DNA from: Pseudomonadota bacterium
GTDB taxonomy: Bacteria > Pseudomonadota > Alphaproteobacteria > Micavibrionales > Micavibrionaceae
DNA length: 13,793 nt
Reading direction: 5' to 3'
NCBI GenBank assembly: GCA_016198545.1
Contig: JACQIJ010000077.1
Location: forward strand, 1-13,793
Positions 13,753-13,793 of the stretch are shown one piece after another. The position numbers and the translations under genes were made by a program. How positions within the stretch are numbered: the stretch's first letter is position 1; each line of letters starts with the position of its first letter. The notes below the pieces were generated by a model. The model saw only the letters and a list, made by a program, of their open reading frames with translations. It ran no database searches and was not told the origin of the DNA.

Positions 13753-13793
13753 GGTAAATCCCCCTGTATCTTTTGTCTGGAATAGACGTAAGC

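Noticed and set aside
1..13793. CRISPR array, insertion sequence or transposase
   Set aside because: No regularly spaced direct repeats, terminal inverted repeats around an open frame, or transposase-like protein could be seen.

Overview
The window looks like a chromosomal segment of an alphaproteobacterium of moderate G+C content. The evidence is an NDUFS4-type accessory subunit of complex I, a DUF1491 protein, an ECF sigma factor paired with a DUF1109/NrsF membrane anti-sigma factor, an intracellular PHB depolymerase, an alphaproteobacterial-style L28, and one copy of the interspersed palindromic repeat whose translation reads 'PAFAGMT'. No phage, plasmid, IS or CRISPR signature is visible. 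The species cannot be told from the sequence.

Left part (1-3784): phaZ (minus strand) is divergent from a stand-alone, motif-degenerate CobD/CbiB-like membrane protein. That gene converges on an isolated, A+T-richer family 2 glycosyltransferase on the minus strand. Middle (3873-5595): rpmB with a good sigma70-like promoter, a 68-base palindromic repeat, then tgt. The Tgt protein is unusual. It keeps the catalytic aspartates but has lost all three zinc-binding cysteines, and its substrate-pocket loop resembles queuine-type enzymes more than preQ1-type ones.

Right-centre (5686-10780): a tight run of plus-strand genes encodes a GGDEF protein with a scrambled signature (GDGEF), upp, a PAS histidine kinase with no response regulator nearby, DUF1491, an ECF sigma factor, its NrsF-type anti-sigma, the NDUFS4-like subunit and tRNA-Arg(UCU). 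Gaps are 1-13 bases, so much of it is probably one transcript. It joins a nucleotide-second-messenger-like protein, a sensor kinase and a redox or metal stress sigma switch to pyrimidine salvage and respiration.

Right end (10804-13752): a full-length secreted pitrilysin/insulinase-type M16 metalloprotease on the minus strand converges on the tRNA, and a shared inverted repeat lies between them.

The best candidates for something undescribed are the zinc-ligand-less Tgt with an altered pocket, the degenerate CobD-like protein with no other cobalamin gene nearby, and the signalling operon centred on the scrambled GGDEF protein, the orphan kinase and ECF/NrsF.
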